Made by a program: the position numbers and the translations under genes. The notes under the pieces were generated by a model, which did not search any database, was not told where the DNA came from, and saw only the letters and a program-made list of their open reading frames with translations. 64,000 bases of DNA from Arsenophonus sp046530765 (GTDB lineage Bacteria > Pseudomonadota > Gammaproteobacteria > Enterobacterales > Enterobacteriaceae): positions 310,001-374,000 of the forward strand of contig JBHEQS010000001.1 of the NCBI GenBank assembly GCA_046530765.1. Direction: 5' to 3'. Shown here in pieces: positions 1 to 12,503 of this stretch (within the stretch, counting starts at the first letter, position 1; every line of letters begins with the position of its first letter).

Positions 1-2259
1 TTATAGTATATAATTTATTACGTATTGTTGTTAACAACATTATATTTCCATATAGATTAATATAATGTTGAATTCAAAATAATAAAAAGTTAATTTTAAG
101 CTATTATTATTTTTTAAAAAATAATAAATTATTTAGTAACGTAATTTTAACTTTTATTCTAATGTATTCGTAAATATATAGTATTATTTTTTTTTAATAA
201 AAGAATCTGCTTAAATAAATGTATTATTTTTTTAAATAAAGTAATTACAAGTACATAAATATATAGTAATTTAAATTAAACTATAATAAAATGTATATAA
301 AATACGCATTGTTTGGTATATTAATTTATAATTACAATTAATTGTTTAACTTTATAAAAATTTTTACGTTTTATTTACATTCATGAGTCTGATTAGTAGT
401 AATTTTTCAATAAATTTAACAAAAATTATCTTTTTTTAAATAAAAGATATTACGTTTATTGCTAATATAATTTTAGTATCTTTCATGTTTGTAAATATAC
501 TCTCATAGTATTTTATTTGGGATATAAGTAAAAATTTTATAATTTAGTTAATTTTATATAACTTATTAAAGTTTTATTAATTAACTATTCTAACAATATA
601 TTTTAATTATCTAAAGTAGTATTTTGTAGTATTGTGGTAGCACAAAATATAGATATATTCAATTAAGTATTTCAAAATTTTAATTATAACTAGAGTTTTA
701 TAATTAAAATAGTAATTTTAGATATCTAATTTATTAAAAAATTCCGCATAAGATTTTTGAAAAAAATATATTTTATAAATCTAATTTTTTTAATCTATCT
801 TATCGTTAAAAAGAAAACATAGTTAGATTATTTTCGTTTTGATATTTAAGATTTGTTAATGTTTATTAATATATCTATTTATGATTTTTTCTACAAAAAT
901 ACATTTTATTTTTTTTAAATTTGATGCTGATTTAGTAAAACATAGATTATAACAATTCTTATTTGTTGCATTTATTTATTTTTAAATTAAGTAGAAAATG
1001 TTTTTACTTATAATAACAATACTTTATTATTCTTTAGATTTACATATACATATTTTTTTTAAAAAAAATAAAATACTTCAATAATCTTATATATTTAATA
1101 TAGTAAATTATATTTTATATAAGCACATTAAAATAATTTCGTTTTTCACTTACATATATCAATAAATTATGAGTGATTGACAAATATATGTGTTCTTGTT
1201 CACTTGCTTAAGAATAAGTATGTAACTCAAAATTTATGTTTTTACTTATAACTTTTATACTACATAGATTGAGTTATGTATTTTAAAACTATAATATTTA
1301 CTTTCAATAAATAATTAATATTAAAAATATTTAATAAATTAATTAGAATTGTAAATATACAATGTTTTTATTTAATTTCTGACATTCTCTTATATAATTG
1401 CATACACTTCAGATATTTTTATCTTGTTTATAAGAATATGTAAAATGTTTAGACTTAATAAGATAAATTCTTATGATTATAGTTTTGATATTTATTGTTA
1501 TAAATATTCACGCAAACTTATTATTTATGTTATTATTATGGTAATAATTTATTTAGATTATTACTTTAAATATCTCTCTTATTGATAGTTTAAATAATTA
1601 CACATTGATTTTAATTTTAAAATTAATTTTGATCGATACCATTATAAAATTAATTTTTATTAAAAAACTTAAATAGAAATAATTAAAATTATTATGATTG
1701 ATATCAATTAATTATATAATAGTAATTTATATTTAAAAGATGATTAAATATTTTAAATTTTTAGTGAATCTTAATAGAAATAAATATAATTTAAGATTAA
1801 ATTTATAATAAATAATTAAGTCTCGATTTACATTGTATATTATAACGAATACATATTTTTTTATCAAAATAGTAATAAAATTTATTTAGTATAATCATTT
1901 TTCATTAAAAATATTTAGAATTATTTACTGTGTAACAATTGTATAACGCATCTTTTATCATACTAAATATTATTTTAATACAATCTGTGTTAATATTATT
2001 TTTATTCTAATTAATAAATAAGCCGTAATTATTTATTAAAAAACATATTCTTTTACGATTAAGTTAATAAAAATATTTACTTATCATATATTATTATTGG
2101 TCGTATGTTGTAAGCTCTAAAATATAAGTTACTTTGGTAATAGTATGTATTCAAATAAAATTAATAAGAATTTATTACAAAGAAAACCTCTATAAATTTT
2201 ATTAATAAGAAAAGAAAAAAATAATATTCTCATGGAGAAGTATTAGTAGATAGAGCTAT

Positions 2260-2291
2260 ATGTATACTGTAATTAAAATTACAGTATACAT
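2260..2291. repeat. inverted repeat, 15-bp arms, 2-nt loop
   Basis: Arms 2260-2274 and 2277-2291 are perfect complements (core TGTATACTGTAATT) around an AA loop. It stands alone in the desert. It could be a leftover terminator or a chance A/T palindrome; the arms contain some G/C, which makes a formerly functional hairpin slightly more likely. Confidence 0.6.
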
Positions 2292-3426
2292 TCATAATTG
2301 TTATAAAGAAATCCTTAATAAACTAAAATTTTATTATCAATTAGTTTCTGGTAATAATTTTTATATTCTTAAAGATAAGAATTATAATAAAAAGAATAAA
2401 ATTTAAATTTTAGTATAAAAAATTGATTCATATTGAAAATAATCTTAAAAATTTAACGAAATTAAATTTTATCTAGTAATTAATAAGTAAGTTAAAAATT
2501 GAATTAAATTTATCAACATAATTAAATTAAATTTACTTTTAAAATCAAAATATTAAATAATTTAAATAACTTAGAACATGAAATACAGTTAAAAATAATT
2601 TCAATAAATTATATACATATAAATAAAGTATTAATTTTTTTTAATTATTTTAATTTTTAGTTTTATTTGTATAAATTTATTTTTTATCATATTAATAGTT
2701 TGTAAATAAATTAAGTAAAAATTTTAATTGATATCATATTTAAATATCATATAAAATATTTAATGTTTGTAAAATCTTATTTTAGCTATAAAAAACTATA
2801 TTTTTGTGTGAATGAACCTATAAGTTTCGAGCAACTCATAAACAAATATAGTTACTATTAATATTTCAATAAATAACTCTAATAGCATATTACTGCTATT
2901 AATCAGATTTATTTATGCTATGAATTTTTATTCATCTAAGAAGTCACTATAAATATAATTGTGTTAATATTTTAAAAATAATTATTATTTATTAGATTGA
3001 TCATAAAAATTTATCTGTACAACTGATATTATCAAATTTTTATATTTTTATATATTCTTAAAAATATATTTTTAAAATTTTATACAATTCTTTGGATAAA
3101 TTTTATAGATAATATCTAATTTAAATGCTTACACGATGGGATTTTCAACAAAAAAACAAAATAAAGAACTTATCCAACCAAATTAAATATATGTTTAAAT
3201 GTTATTTAATATTTTTTGTTATTATTTATTAATTTTATTTAATATTGAAAGTTATGATAATCTATAAAAATTTTAAATAAAATTAATATCAAATTACAAG
3301 TAGTTTTTAATATTTAAGTTTTAAGACTCATAGCTATGTTTTAAAATTTTATAAATTACTAATTTATAAAATAATTAATTAAGTGTTTCTTATCTGTGAA
3401 ATAAGAAAGAGTATGTATTTATTGTA

Positions 3427-3457
3427 TTTTGAGATTTTTTTTACAAAAATCTCAAAA
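3427..3457. terminator. possible relic terminator hairpin
   Basis: Perfect 13-bp arms (3427-3439 and 3445-3457, TTTTGAGATTTTT and its complement) flank the 5-nt loop TTTAC. The A/T-run base makes it read like an intrinsic terminator in both directions. No gene borders it now, so a function is inferred only from shape. Confidence 0.4.
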
Positions 3458-4473
3458 CATCTTTTCACAAAAAAATATGTTTTACTTTTTTTAATTTTTT
3501 TAACTAATAAATTAAATTTATTAAATTTTTTGAATAAATTAATTCAAGATAAGAAATAATTAATATTATATTTTAATTCAATTGTTCTGTTATTTCTATA
3601 TATTTTCAAAAATATAAATATATATAAATAAAAGCTAATAGCTATAAAATATGTTTTACATAAAATATCAAAAAAAACAGTAAGTATTTTTCTTATTTAT
3701 ACTGATTACAAAGCTAAAATAAGAAAAAGATTTGATCACTATTTTCTTTATATTATTTATTTATTCATTTAGTAGGTATTTAAGTAAATTGTTTTTTATT
3801 AAAAAATTTACTATTTTCCATATATAGTTGCAAAAATTATAAGAATTAAAAATTTTAAAATAAGTTTATGTTGCTAATAATTAACAAATTATTTCCTATT
3901 CTTAGTAGTTATTTTTTTATTGAAATATAACGTAAAAATCTATCTCATAATTACTCAAAATTTATTACACATAACTATCATATTATTTTTTATAACACTA
4001 GCTGCTTAATATAAAATATAGTTAATAGCAAATTTATCTTTACTATCTTTGATTATTTTAAAATTATTTTTAATATGTACAATAATTAATCATAAATTAT
4101 TTTTAGTAAGTTTTTAACTCTAATTATTATAGAGTAATTTTCTGACCAACATATACAACTTTGAAATTAATATTTATTATGTGTATATCAAGATAATTAT
4201 GAGTTAAGATTGCATGCTACAATACCAATAACAATAATTACATAATTAAATTAATTATATATTATTTTTATTAGAAAATTATTAGCTGAAAATTATTTAT
4301 AATATTAATCATCTGGCATTCATAGTTAATTTTTAAAATATATGATTCATGATTTTAACTTTTGATTGACTAATAGTTTTTTTTATATAAATTTTGCATA
4401 TTACTTAATGTAATAACATTAACAATTTATCTTGCAATAGCTGGCAATATTATTGATTTATAAATAAAAAACA

Positions 4474-4525
4474 CATTTATTAATATATGCAAAAGTATTA
4501 ATACTTTTGCATATATTAATAAATG
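4474..4525. repeat. perfect 52-bp palindrome downstream of amiC
   Basis: Positions 4474-4499 and 4500-4525 are exact reverse complements with no spacer; the centre is AAAAGTATTAATACTTTT. It lies about 500 bp beyond the amiC stop on the side to which amiC is transcribed. It may act as a transcription terminator or be the terminator of a deleted neighbour. Seen directly; the role is inferred. Confidence 0.75.
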
Positions 4526-5022
4526 CTAATGCAATCTAATCAATCATGTGGCATAATATTTTAAAAAATTAAATATTTACACTTATATAACAGAATATAA
4601 TTATAAGAAATAATAATAAATAAATTATACAATATAAAAGTTAACAAAAGAACTTCTAATAATATATTTTCTAATTTTAAAATAAAAATTAATAACTATT
4701 TTACATTAATATTATATAGATATTATATTTACTTTTTACTAATTCTATAATAAGTAATTGATTTTTAATAAAAAAATATTAATAAACGAAATGTTTATAG
4801 AAAAAAATTGTAATCAAGTATTTTATTCACAATAGATAAATGTAATAAGTTAAAGAACTTACATAATATATAATATTGATAGTGATAAATTAATTATAAG
4901 ATAATCAATGACTGGTATTTATTTTTTTATTATGACTTATAAAACAAAAGCAATCGTATTAAATCAATTATATACACTGTATTATTTTAATGCCATTTTT
5001 TTTAAATAACTCTATTAATTAT

Positions 5023-6279
5023 TTAATTAACATAACGCAAAGTTAGTTTTCCGCCATTATTAAAATAAGCTTTAATACTCTTAGAAATAGATTCCGCCAT
5101 CTGTTGTTGAAACTTTGCTGTCTTTAATTTTTTCTCTTCTTCAATATTGCTAATAAAAGCAATTTCAACAAGAATTGACGGTATATCTGGCGCCTTTAAT
5201 ACAGCAAAACTAGCTTGATCAACAACATTCTTATGCAACTTGTTAACGTTTCTGAGTCGTTTAAGGACTTCTTTGCCAAATTTTAAACTATCATTGATAG
5301 TTAATGTTTGAACTAAATCAAATATTGTATGATCAAGATATTTATCACCACTCTTATTTATGCCGCCAATTATATCTGAATCATTTTGTGTTTTAGCTAA
5401 ATAACTAGCTGTATTACTTGTTGCCCCTTTGATCGATAATGCAAATATTGAAGACCCTCTTGCTTTTCTATTAGTAAATGAATCGGCGTGAATAGAAATA
5501 AATAAATCAGCTTGTATTTTTCGTGCTTTTGCAACTCTTAATTTTAATGGGATAAATACATCTTCATTTCGAGTCATATAAACTTTCATTTTTGGCTCTC
5601 GATTGATTAATGTTTTTAATCTTCGTGCAATTTGCAATACCACATCTTTTTCCTGAGTTTTATATTTTCCTATAGCACCAGGATCTTCTCCACCATGCCC
5701 TGGATCGATCATAATAATAATTTTCCTATATCTACTTATATTACCTGATTTTTTTGATTTAACCGACAATAAATTATTTAATTTATCTTTATTATAATAT
5801 TCCATTAGAGACAATAATAAATCATCATTTTCCTGAATATATTTAGAAGGATAAAAATCAACAACTAATCTATGATTGAATCCAGCAATTGGCTGAATAG
5901 TAAATATTTGTGGATTAACATGAATTTTTGTCTCAAAAACTAATCTCACAGTTTTTTGATTAAATTGACCAACTCTGATTAATTTTATATAAGGATCACT
6001 TAAGCTTATCTTGTTACTAATACTACTTAAAACACTATTTAATTGTACATTTTTTAAATCCACAACAACACGATTATTGTCAGATAAAGTAAATTGATGA
6101 TATGATAAAAGAGAATTCGATTCTAAAGTTACCCTAGTATAACTAGATGCAGGCCAAATACGAACAGCGACTATGTCAGAAGATGATGCTATATCTAATG
6201 GACTTATAATTAATAACATAGTAGCGGCTGCTCCATGTATGATTCGTCGTCGGAAAAGTCCATATTTTAAATTTTTCAT
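5023..6279 (-). CDS. amiC: N-acetylmuramoyl-L-alanine amidase AmiC
   Basis: Zinc-dependent periplasmic amidase that cleaves the bond between N-acetylmuramic acid and the stem peptide, splitting septal peptidoglycan during cell separation. The product is 418 aa from the ATG at 6279; E. coli AmiC is about 417. I prefer this ATG to the TTG one codon upstream because AAGTGG lies 6 nt before it. Residues 9-33 form a twin-arginine-like leader (FRRRIIHG, then a hydrophobic stretch), as in Tat-exported E. coli AmiC. An AMIN domain follows (about 36-145, with VAVRIWPASSYTRVTLES). The Amidase_3 domain (about 187-407) keeps the likely zinc and catalytic residues His195 (DPGHGGED), Glu210, His264 (SIHAD) and Glu372 (ILVEIAF). 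In E. coli argA sits between amiC and recD; here that gap is a 6.2 kb desert. Identification is firm; Tat export assumes that the translocase survives elsewhere in the genome. Confidence 0.97.
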   Translation of the reverse strand: MKNLKYGLFRRRIIHGAAATMLLIISPLDIASSSDIVAVRIWPASSYTRVTLESNSLLSYHQFTLSDNNRVVVDLKNVQLNSVLSSISNKISLSDPYIKLIRVGQFNQKTVRLVFETKIHVNPQIFTIQPIAGFNHRLVVDFYPSKYIQENDDLLLSLMEYYNKDKLNNLLSVKSKKSGNISRYRKIIIMIDPGHGGEDPGAIGKYKTQEKDVVLQIARRLKTLINREPKMKVYMTRNEDVFIPLKLRVAKARKIQADLFISIHADSFTNRKARGSSIFALSIKGATSNTASYLAKTQNDSDIIGGINKSGDKYLDHTIFDLVQTLTINDSLKFGKEVLKRLRNVNKLHKNVVDQASFAVLKAPDIPSILVEIAFISNIEEEKKLKTAKFQQQMAESISKSIKAYFNNGGKLTLRYVN

Positions 6280-7039
6280 CAAAAACCACTTGAAGCATTG
6301 AATGGTTACAAATAATTAAATATAATAAATAAAAATAACTATATAAAATTTTAAGCAATAATTAATAAGTTTAAATTAACAAATTACTTACTAAAATAAT
6401 TACTAGTTCATATATTTTATATCTTTTTTTTAAAATTATAAAAATACTCTTAGATTAAAAATCATAATTAATACGATGAACAATAGAATAAAGTATTTGC
6501 TAATTTAGTGAATGAATTTAATCATTCTATTCTAGAATACTACTAGATATCGCAATAAAACTTTTTATTATATCAAATTGTAATTATGTTACATGTAAAT
6601 TTTATAGGTATATCGTTAACTATACTAATTTATTACATATTAAATGTGTTTAACTTTTTATTATTCATTAATAACATATAAAGATTAATAAAAAACTAAT
6701 AAAACACCAATATTATTTTTGATGTATAGAAAAAATAATTTTATTACTAATATGATGTATATAAAATCAAATAAATATCATATGAATTACAATTAGATAT
6801 TAATGTTCTGTTATCAACAATACTCAATAATATATACTTAGAAAATGGTTGTTTAATTTATTATTAACTATTTAATATTTAACTTCTCTTTATTAAATAT
6901 AATATTATTTATCATATATTAACTATGTGATAAATAATAGAATATTTATCAAGTAGTAATTTGAGAATATTTTCGTTGTATCAATTGTCAAAATTACTAT
7001 TTGTAAATTACCAGACAACATTTTAATTTTTTAAAAAAA

Positions 7040-7063
7040 ATGTTCTAATGTGCATTAGAACAT
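7040..7063. repeat. inverted repeat, 11-bp arms
   Basis: ATGTTCTAATG at 7040-7050 and its exact complement at 7053-7063 flank a 2-nt loop (TG). A run of eight A precedes it, so a transcript read from the minus strand would end in a U run after the hairpin, giving a terminator-like shape pointing toward amiC. No adjacent gene. Confidence 0.5.
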
Positions 7064-10000
7064 AAAATTCTAAATAAAAAATAATTGAATTTTACAATTT
7101 ATAAATTATTAATTGTAAAAATTACAATATGTTCTAATAATTTTTATTAAGAAAATCTAAAAATAATTGATGAATTAGAAAATAGAAAATAATTATTTCA
7201 ATACATTTATTTTTATGCATGCCAAGTTAGTGCATAGAAATATAATTTCATTTTAATTTGATAAGCAATTAATAGAGGAATATTTTCTTATAAGAACTTT
7301 TCTATTTAAAGAATATTAATAATTTTAAATAAATTAAAATTATTAATATTTATTTAATAATATATAAGCATTATACTATGGACGCTAAAGTTTATTAACT
7401 TTACGAATAAAGTAGTATAAATTTTAATTTATTCGAATAATTAAAATATAAATTTCTAAATTTATAATATCTATATAACTGATGTTTGTGATTGTTTAAA
7501 ACAAATAGCACTGAAAATTGTTTAATTGAACTTAATTGATAAGATTATCATAATTTATAAAAGTGTAAAAACTTATTGTATAATCTATATATAATTAAGA
7601 AATTTAAAACTATTTATATTAAAATAATGTAGTATTCAGTAGATTAAAATCTTTTTTTACTAAAAATTAACATGTTTTAATAACAAGCATATTTATTTAA
7701 ATTAATAAAATAATTTATTAATAAAATATATTATTCATTATCTTCGTTTTTATTGATTTAATGTCGCCAAAACAATGAAATTTTTTACATGAAAATATAA
7801 TTTTAAAAAAAATAATAAAGTAAATTATAACATATAGAGAACTAAATTTAAAATAGTGACAGTGCGTATAAATTTCCAATAAAATATTTCAAGTTACTTT
7901 AATTATAGAATTTATATTTAACTATTAATAATAATTAAATAATTATTAAAAAATAAAGAATGATCTTATAATTTAATTTATAGTAAATTTGTAATTTACT
8001 AATAGAGTAATTTAATAATATTTAAAATAATTAAAATTTATTTATTATTTTAATTGCATAAATAAATTATATTCATATTTTCTATCATTTTATATATTAA
8101 TGTATAAAAATACTTAAATTTTATTAAATTATAAATATTAGTTATGTATTAGATTTTTAGTATAAAGTAAGTACTGTTAATTAAAATAAAAAAACTTAAA
8201 TATCAGATAATAATTTGATTTATTTTAAATAAATTTAAGTCTAATATTTTTTTAAAAATAACAGAAAACTAATCTATTTTTATAAAAATTATTATAGTAA
8301 AGTATAATTTTTTGTTTTCATACTATCACTTTTTTTTGTAAAAATGTTGTAATGATGTTTTTATATTAAATATTAAGCAAAATTTTATAATTATTAGATT
8401 TTAAATAAATTTACTTATTCTTTTAACAGAATATTTCATACAAGAAATTTTAAATTATGATCAATTAATCAAGTTACATTAATTTCTTAATGATTTTATA
8501 AAATTACATTACATTGATATAGAAAATGTAGTTAAATAGATTAATATTTTAAAAGTATAAGCTTTGCATAACATTCATTATAGTATTTCAAATACTAACT
8601 AATATAATTCTTTTCTAAGTAAATTTAGTGACTTTTAATAAATTTATTTGTTAAAAGTTACATATAATATAAAAATAGTTTTTTCTTAGTTATTTATAAT
8701 TATATGTATTTTATCAAAAAAAATACAATATGATTTAAAATCATGCATGATAATATCAAAATATTTTATATTAAACATGTGATTTATTTAGATAAAGTCA
8801 ATGTTTATTAATAATTTAATATTTAAAATCAGTTTAGAAAAAATATTTTAATAATTGTTGTAATTACAAATTTTACTGTATTAAAAAATAAACTATTTCT
8901 TATCATAATTTTTAATATATACAGATAATATCTATATATATTAAATTAAACATAAAGAATAATACATTTTCTTATATTTTATATATAATTGTACTATTAC
9001 TGTAAATAATTTGATAGCTAATTAATTTTTACCATTTATAATTATTTATATCAATAATTATTAATTAAAAATAAACAATTATAGTTCTAGTTTAGATATT
9101 GACCATTAAGTAATTAACACACAAAATTCTGTTTTTAATTTTTATTTTTGGTGTGTATAATAAAAAATTCAATTCCTTAACATTAAATTATCTTCAATTT
9201 AACAAACAATTAAATTAACGCATTATAAAATATATATATAGAAAAGTGTTATCTTAATGTTTTATGTTTAGTAGACTCCAATAGCAATCTATTTAATTGT
9301 CATTTTTTTTTGCAACAAAGTGTCAATGATTTATATATTTACTTTAAATGTAAAATAAATTAACTATTTATAATCATAGTCGTATGTTAATAGAATATCA
9401 ATTAAAACTTATAATATATAATATTGTAAATAAATATTATATATTTACTTTTATTTTAATACATTCTAGATTAGTTGTTTTTGTAATTTCATATACTGAT
9501 GTTTTCTGTATAAAAAAATAAAATAATGACTATTAATATTAATTATGTTATAAATTTTAATTTATATCTAAAAATAACTTAAGAGTTCTTCAATTTATTT
9601 ATACTAGAATTTAATAGATAGATAATAAAAGATATATTGTATAAGTTTATTTTTTTCTTAAAAATTAAGTACGTTTTACATATGTGTAAATGATTTGACA
9701 TTATTTAAAAATATCAATATATAATTTTAGTTTAATTCAAACGAAAAATTTACATTTACTGTATCTTCTGAATAAAAGTTTTAATATCTAAGTTTGTTGT
9801 AGCAATTAATGTTAATAAATATGCATCATTGTTATATGATCTAAAGCAAGTAAAGATAATATAATGATATAACGTACAAAATTTTATAAAATGTTAATTT
9901 ACAAAATAGATAATGATATGTATTTTAAAAAGCATAAATATAAGAGAGCAAAATAAATTATGTAAGTGTGTATAATGAATACGATAAAAATTATTTATAG

Positions 10001-11563
10001 ATATTAATTGTGTTACATATTAATAACTTAGCAAGTTATAATATTGTGAATTGAATGTTATATAATTCACTTTGATATATATTAATATAAAACATATATT
10101 AATTAGAATGTACTAAAAAGATTTTAAATTATAATTCAATAGAAAATATAACTTAATCATAATAAATTTAAATATCCTAAATCAACTTGTAACTAAATAG
10201 TAAAAAGTTTAAACAATATAAAAATATTTAAAAAAAAGAATTGCAACATTGGAATTATATAATTAATTTTATTCTTAAACTATAAATATATTAAACATTT
10301 ATTCTCTTAAATAAATGTAAAGAAAGTAGTGCATATATTAATATAGCGAATACAAAATTATTCACGTATATTTAAATATCACTACTAAATATATAGAATA
10401 AAGTGCTTGAAAATATATTTTAACATCAATTTATGCGCAAGTTTAGAAACTAAAACTTATACTGTATAGACAAACTATTTAGTGTTAAAAATATTTAAAA
10501 CTGATAAATCTGGAAAGCAATAATCATGCATCCAATTTAAGATTATTTAGATCATTCTATTTGCATTAATAGTTATTAATTTAGACCATGAAAATTAGAA
10601 TATTAAATAGTGAAACAACAAAAAATAATGAGAAGAAAATTATTAATTAGTAGTTTGTATATCAAAAAACTTTTCTGATTGACGAGAACTATAATATTCT
10701 AAAAAGAAAAATTATAATACGATTTATAAAAAATGCATATTGTGAATTATCTATATTAACTATCATCGATTGATATACTTAATGCGTAGTTGTTATATGA
10801 ATATAGATTCATTAATATATTACTATTTTCTATAATAATTATACAAGATTGCAGCATTACATTAGCTCACTAATTATGTTAGAAATTATAATATTTATAT
10901 TAAAATAGAAAGAATTTAAAATTGAGTTTTAAAAAAAATATCAATTGTTTATTAAAATATAAATTATAATTAAAAGTTAACTAACTAAATAGTCTAATTC
11001 AATCATTAACTTATTACAAATATCTAACATTATAGAATTTAGACACATGAATTAAAATACAAAATCTATACAAAATTTCTAAAACGTTATAAAATTAGAT
11101 AATATAATTATTAAATTAAACAGAAATCTAATTTTAAAAAAACTTATTTATGAACTTAAAGTTCATATGACTTTGCAATTAAATTATTATTTATTAAATG
11201 AGTAACTATTAATATAAAAAAGAGCGCATCTATAGTAATCAGAAAATATCAATAATTTTCTGCAATGCATTTCAGGACTTGAAAAAATAATGCAACAAAT
11301 TAATAATAAAATATTTTCATTTCAATATTTATGATATAACTGAAAAAAAATAACAAGAATAAATTGAAAATCAATAAATCTACTTCATTATGTATAGTCT
11401 AACACTAAGAAAGTTGTTTGAAAAAAATAAAGTTAATCATTTTATTAATATAATAACAAAATATCTAAACAATATTATGAATACATGCATGTACAGAGCT
11501 TAAAATTAGTTATTATATGAAAACTTACACTATATTGATCTAATATATATGAAATATTAATAA

Positions 11564-11592
11564 ATTCAACATATATAAAATATATGTTGAAT
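11564..11592. repeat. inverted repeat, 12-bp arms
   Basis: ATTCAACATATA (11564-11575) and its complement (11581-11592) flank the loop TAAAA. It lies in the middle of the desert with no gene nearby; function unknown. Confidence 0.5.
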
Positions 11593-12229
11593 AATATCTA
11601 TATTTTCATTAAATATAAGAAGCGCAAATATACATTAATATTTATTAAAACTATTTAATAATACCATAAAAAATAAAATTAGTTATAAAATATCAAACAA
11701 TTTTTAAGCAGAAGAAATTTATAAAATTATGAGGAGAGAATAATTTTATAAAAATAAAACTTAATTTATACCTTTGATCTAAATTAGGTTTTCTTATTAT
11801 TTTCTTAGAACTTATTATTGTTGCATGAAAACTATCTATCATATTATTAAAAATAAACTGATTATTTAATATAATAACTAATTATATTAAAGTTTAAATG
11901 TATATAAATTAAATTATCATTGTTAAAATTATTTAATGGAAATATTAATATTAATTATAATCATAATTCTTTTATTTAATAAAATATATATTTATTAAAT
12001 AAAAAATTAGTTTTCGTAATATCCAAATATTTTATACATTATTAAAAACAAAATATTAAGTTAAAATTTATCTTTTTTGTTTATGAAACATTACTTGTAT
12101 ATAATCTCAATTTCCTCAAGTAAAATAAAAATAATGAAAATAGTTTGTGAGATTGTGATCTATTATTTCTATTATTAATTATAGATAGATGCATTATTAA
12201 TAATTTCAAATATAATATATTTTATTAAA

Positions 12230-12265
12230 TTTAAGATTGTTTTGCGATTGCAAAACAATCTTAAA
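12230..12265. terminator. possible terminator hairpin downstream of recD
   Basis: Arms of 16 bp (12230-12245 and 12250-12265; core TTAAGATTGTTTTGC) close on the loop GATT. It is one of the few desert hairpins with several G/C pairs. It lies about 230 bp past the recD stop in the direction of recBD transcription, so it could be a second terminator for that operon or the relic of a lost gene. Confidence 0.5.
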
Positions 12266-12443
12266 ACATCTTTGTAGTATTTAAAATGCAAATTATTTTA
12301 AAAAAAATTAATACAAGAATAAAATTAATAACTCAAAGTAATAAATGTAAAACTTATTGATTATAAAAATGAAATTAAAGTTATAAATAAAATATTTTAA
12401 TATAGTTCAGCATAGTTAAAATATAATAATTTTTATCATTATC

Positions 12444-12503
12444 TTATATTAATAACATATAATCAATTTAATTACTTAAATTGATTATATGTTATTAATA
12501 TAA
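12444..12503 (-). terminator. 28-bp-arm hairpin overlapping the recD stop codon
   Basis: Positions 12444-12471 and 12476-12503 are perfect complements around the 4-nt loop TTAC. The right arm includes the recD stop codon (12495-12497) and the last two sense codons, so the hairpin forms in the 3' end of the recBD message. A clear U run does not follow on the minus strand. It may therefore protect the 3' end or terminate weakly. The structure is direct observation; the role is inferred. Confidence 0.65.

Larger units (their letters stand above)
1..5022. other. gene desert upstream of window start to amiC 3' end
   Basis: About 5 kb of very A/T-rich DNA without a recognisable gene. The longest open stretches are short, low-complexity and rich in Ile, Asn, Lys, Phe and Tyr, as expected by chance at this composition. 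No tRNA-like cloverleaf or rRNA segment is visible. The only clear structure is a set of inverted repeats (2260-2291, 3427-3457, 4474-4525), listed separately. Slightly less A/T-rich patches occur near 2815-2850 and 3125-3180, but neither gives a recognisable protein. Confidence 0.8.
6280..12494. other. 6.2 kb gene desert between amiC and recD (argA position)
   Basis: In E. coli this interval contains only argA (N-acetylglutamate synthase, about 1.3 kb). Here no argA-like frame is visible on either strand and the gap is several times longer than argA. The sequence is almost entirely A/T with short hairpins at 7040-7063, 11564-11592 and 12230-12265 and the recD-proximal hairpin at 12444-12503. 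No tRNA or small RNA could be supported. Confidence 0.75.

Noticed and set aside
3125..3186. 29-codon frame ending KQNKELIQPN as a gene C-terminus
   Set aside because: Too short, no upstream continuation and no recognisable similarity; probably chance.
6176..6358. 60-codon minus-strand frame overlapping the amiC start
   Set aside because: Overlaps the amiC leader in another frame, has random composition and no homology.
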